This document shows positions 63,379 through 64,000 of a stretch of 64,000 nucleotides of DNA, one piece after another. A program made the translations under genes and the position numbers. This DNA comes from Mycobacterium sp. 1081908.1 (GTDB taxonomy: Bacteria > Actinomycetota > Actinomycetes > Mycobacteriales > Mycobacteriaceae), in contig NZ_LZLY01000121.1 of the NCBI RefSeq assembly GCF_001673535.1, forward strand, positions 1 to 64,000, written 5' to 3'. The notes beneath the pieces are model-generated. The model was given only the letters and a program-made list of their open reading frames with translations. It ran no database searches and was not told where the DNA came from. Every line of letters begins with the position of its first letter. The stretch's first letter is position 1.

Positions 63379-64000
63379 ATGCTCGGTCGGCTGGCGACGC
63401 TTTTCGGCGTGGTGATCCTGGTCGCCGGTTGCTCACCGTGGCCCGAGCTGCCGTCGGGATTCGTCACCGGCACCAGCGTCCACCACATCAACGTCGGCGG
63501 GCACGATCGCGACTATCGGCTCTACCAGCCCGCGGGAGTGCCGGCGTCGGCCGCGCTGGTGGTCGTCATGCACGGCTATTCCGGCAGCGCCGCCCAAGCC
63601 GAAAGAGGTTATGACTGGGACCGTTTGGCCGATTCCGCCAAGTTCCTCGTCGCCTATCCGGACGGCTTCGACCGCGCCTGGAACGTCGACGGGGAGGGCT
63701 GCTGCGGCCGGCCGGGACGGGAGGGCGTCGATGACGTCGCCTTCATCGGCGCGGCCGTCGCCGAGATCGCCAAGAACGTCGGCATCGACCGGGCCAAGGT
63801 CTACGCCACCGGGATGAGCAACGGCGCCATCATGGCCTACACGTTGGCGTGCGCCACCGAGATTTTCGCGGCGATCGGCCCGGTCGCCGGCACGCAGTTG
63901 AGCCTTTGCCGCGGCCCGCACCCCGCCTCGGTCATGCACATTCACGGCACCGCCGATCGGCTCGTCCCGTACGGCGGCGGGCAGGGCTTCAGCGTCATCA
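63379..64000 (+). CDS. lpqP: lipoprotein LpqP, PHB-depolymerase/feruloyl-esterase family (partial, runs off the edge)
   Basis: The first 207 residues are visible. The lipoprotein signal peptide (LGRLATLFGVVILVAGCSPW) has the lipobox LVAGC. The esterase domain follows: LVVVMHGYSGSAAQAERGYD (oxyanion region), FLVAYPDGFDRAWN, then the nucleophile GMSNGAIMAY and the acid region HIHGTADRLVPY, cut at the window edge. It is a secreted, lipid-anchored ester hydrolase; the substrate is unknown. It lies 11 bases after endonuclease IV, as in Rv0670-Rv0671. Confidence 0.93.
   Translation, partial: MLGRLATLFGVVILVAGCSPWPELPSGFVTGTSVHHINVGGHDRDYRLYQPAGVPASAALVVVMHGYSGSAAQAERGYDWDRLADSAKFLVAYPDGFDRAWNVDGEGCCGRPGREGVDDVAFIGAAVAEIAKNVGIDRAKVYATGMSNGAIMAYTLACATEIFAAIGPVAGTQLSLCRGPHPASVMHIHGTADRLVPYGGGQGFSVI

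Overview
The window is a stretch of high-GC mycobacterial chromosome. The genus is secure. Gene order follows the M. tuberculosis Rv0583-Rv0585 and Rv0618-Rv0671 neighbourhoods, and it carries mycolic-acid genes (hadABC, mmaA4-mmaA1), lipoprotein genes of the lpq series, mkl (mceG) and the rpoB-rpoC pair. A slow grower, perhaps near the M. avium complex, is my inference; the species cannot be fixed from the sequence. I see no insertion sequence, prophage, integron or CRISPR array.

Region 1 (1-5.7 kb): the tail of an upstream gene, a small secreted protein, a FUSC-type membrane protein whose natural start seems to be an ATA codon, then a divergent, translationally coupled galT-galK-crotonase operon. 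Unlike the split galTa/galTb of M. tuberculosis, galT is intact. Region 2 (5.8-16.6 kb) is accessory: a PAS-ANTAR RNA-binding regulator, a deazaflavin-dependent reductase, then an envelope-glycan block equivalent to Rv0583c-Rv0585c (lpqN, GH92 mannosidase, a membrane protein with a kinase-like middle and flippase-like end), two tandem SAM methyltransferases, two small membrane proteins and a gene that looks frameshifted. Region 3 (16.7-25 kb) is recC-recB-recD, packed on the minus strand.

Region 4 (25-31.2 kb): nitroreductase, cyanase with a long palindrome upstream, echA3, Rv0633c and Rv0634c homologues, a VapB-like small protein, tRNA-Thr and tRNA-Met, rpmG, and the FAS-II dehydratase operon hadABC. 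Region 5 (31.3-34 kb) is tRNA-Trp, secE, nusG, rplK, rplA. An ECF42-type sigma factor and its double-DGPF partner lie between rplA and the mycolic-acid methyltransferases. Region 6 (36-44 kb, minus strand) holds mmaA4, mmaA3, mmaA2, mmaA1, two LipG-type hydrolases flanking an ABC1/UbiB kinase, and two DinB-fold proteins.

Region 7 (44.1-49.8 kb) is a coupled plus-strand operon: a very long GH38 alpha-mannosidase, a SurA-N-like protein usually labelled FabD2, and a ROK sugar kinase. Region 8 (49.8-64 kb) is the rplJL operon with its L10-type leader, a TetR/carotenoid-oxygenase divergent pair around a clear operator, mkl, the rpoB promoter region, rpoB, rpoC, a strong terminator, a repeated palindrome, endonuclease IV and the start of lpqP.

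Core transcription and translation genes thus alternate with envelope lipid and glycan genes. The least described parts are the GH38/SurA-like/ROK operon, the kinase-like flippase protein, the cyanase palindrome, the ECF42/DGPF insertion and the frameshifted gene beside recD. I found no convincing wholly new multi-gene system.
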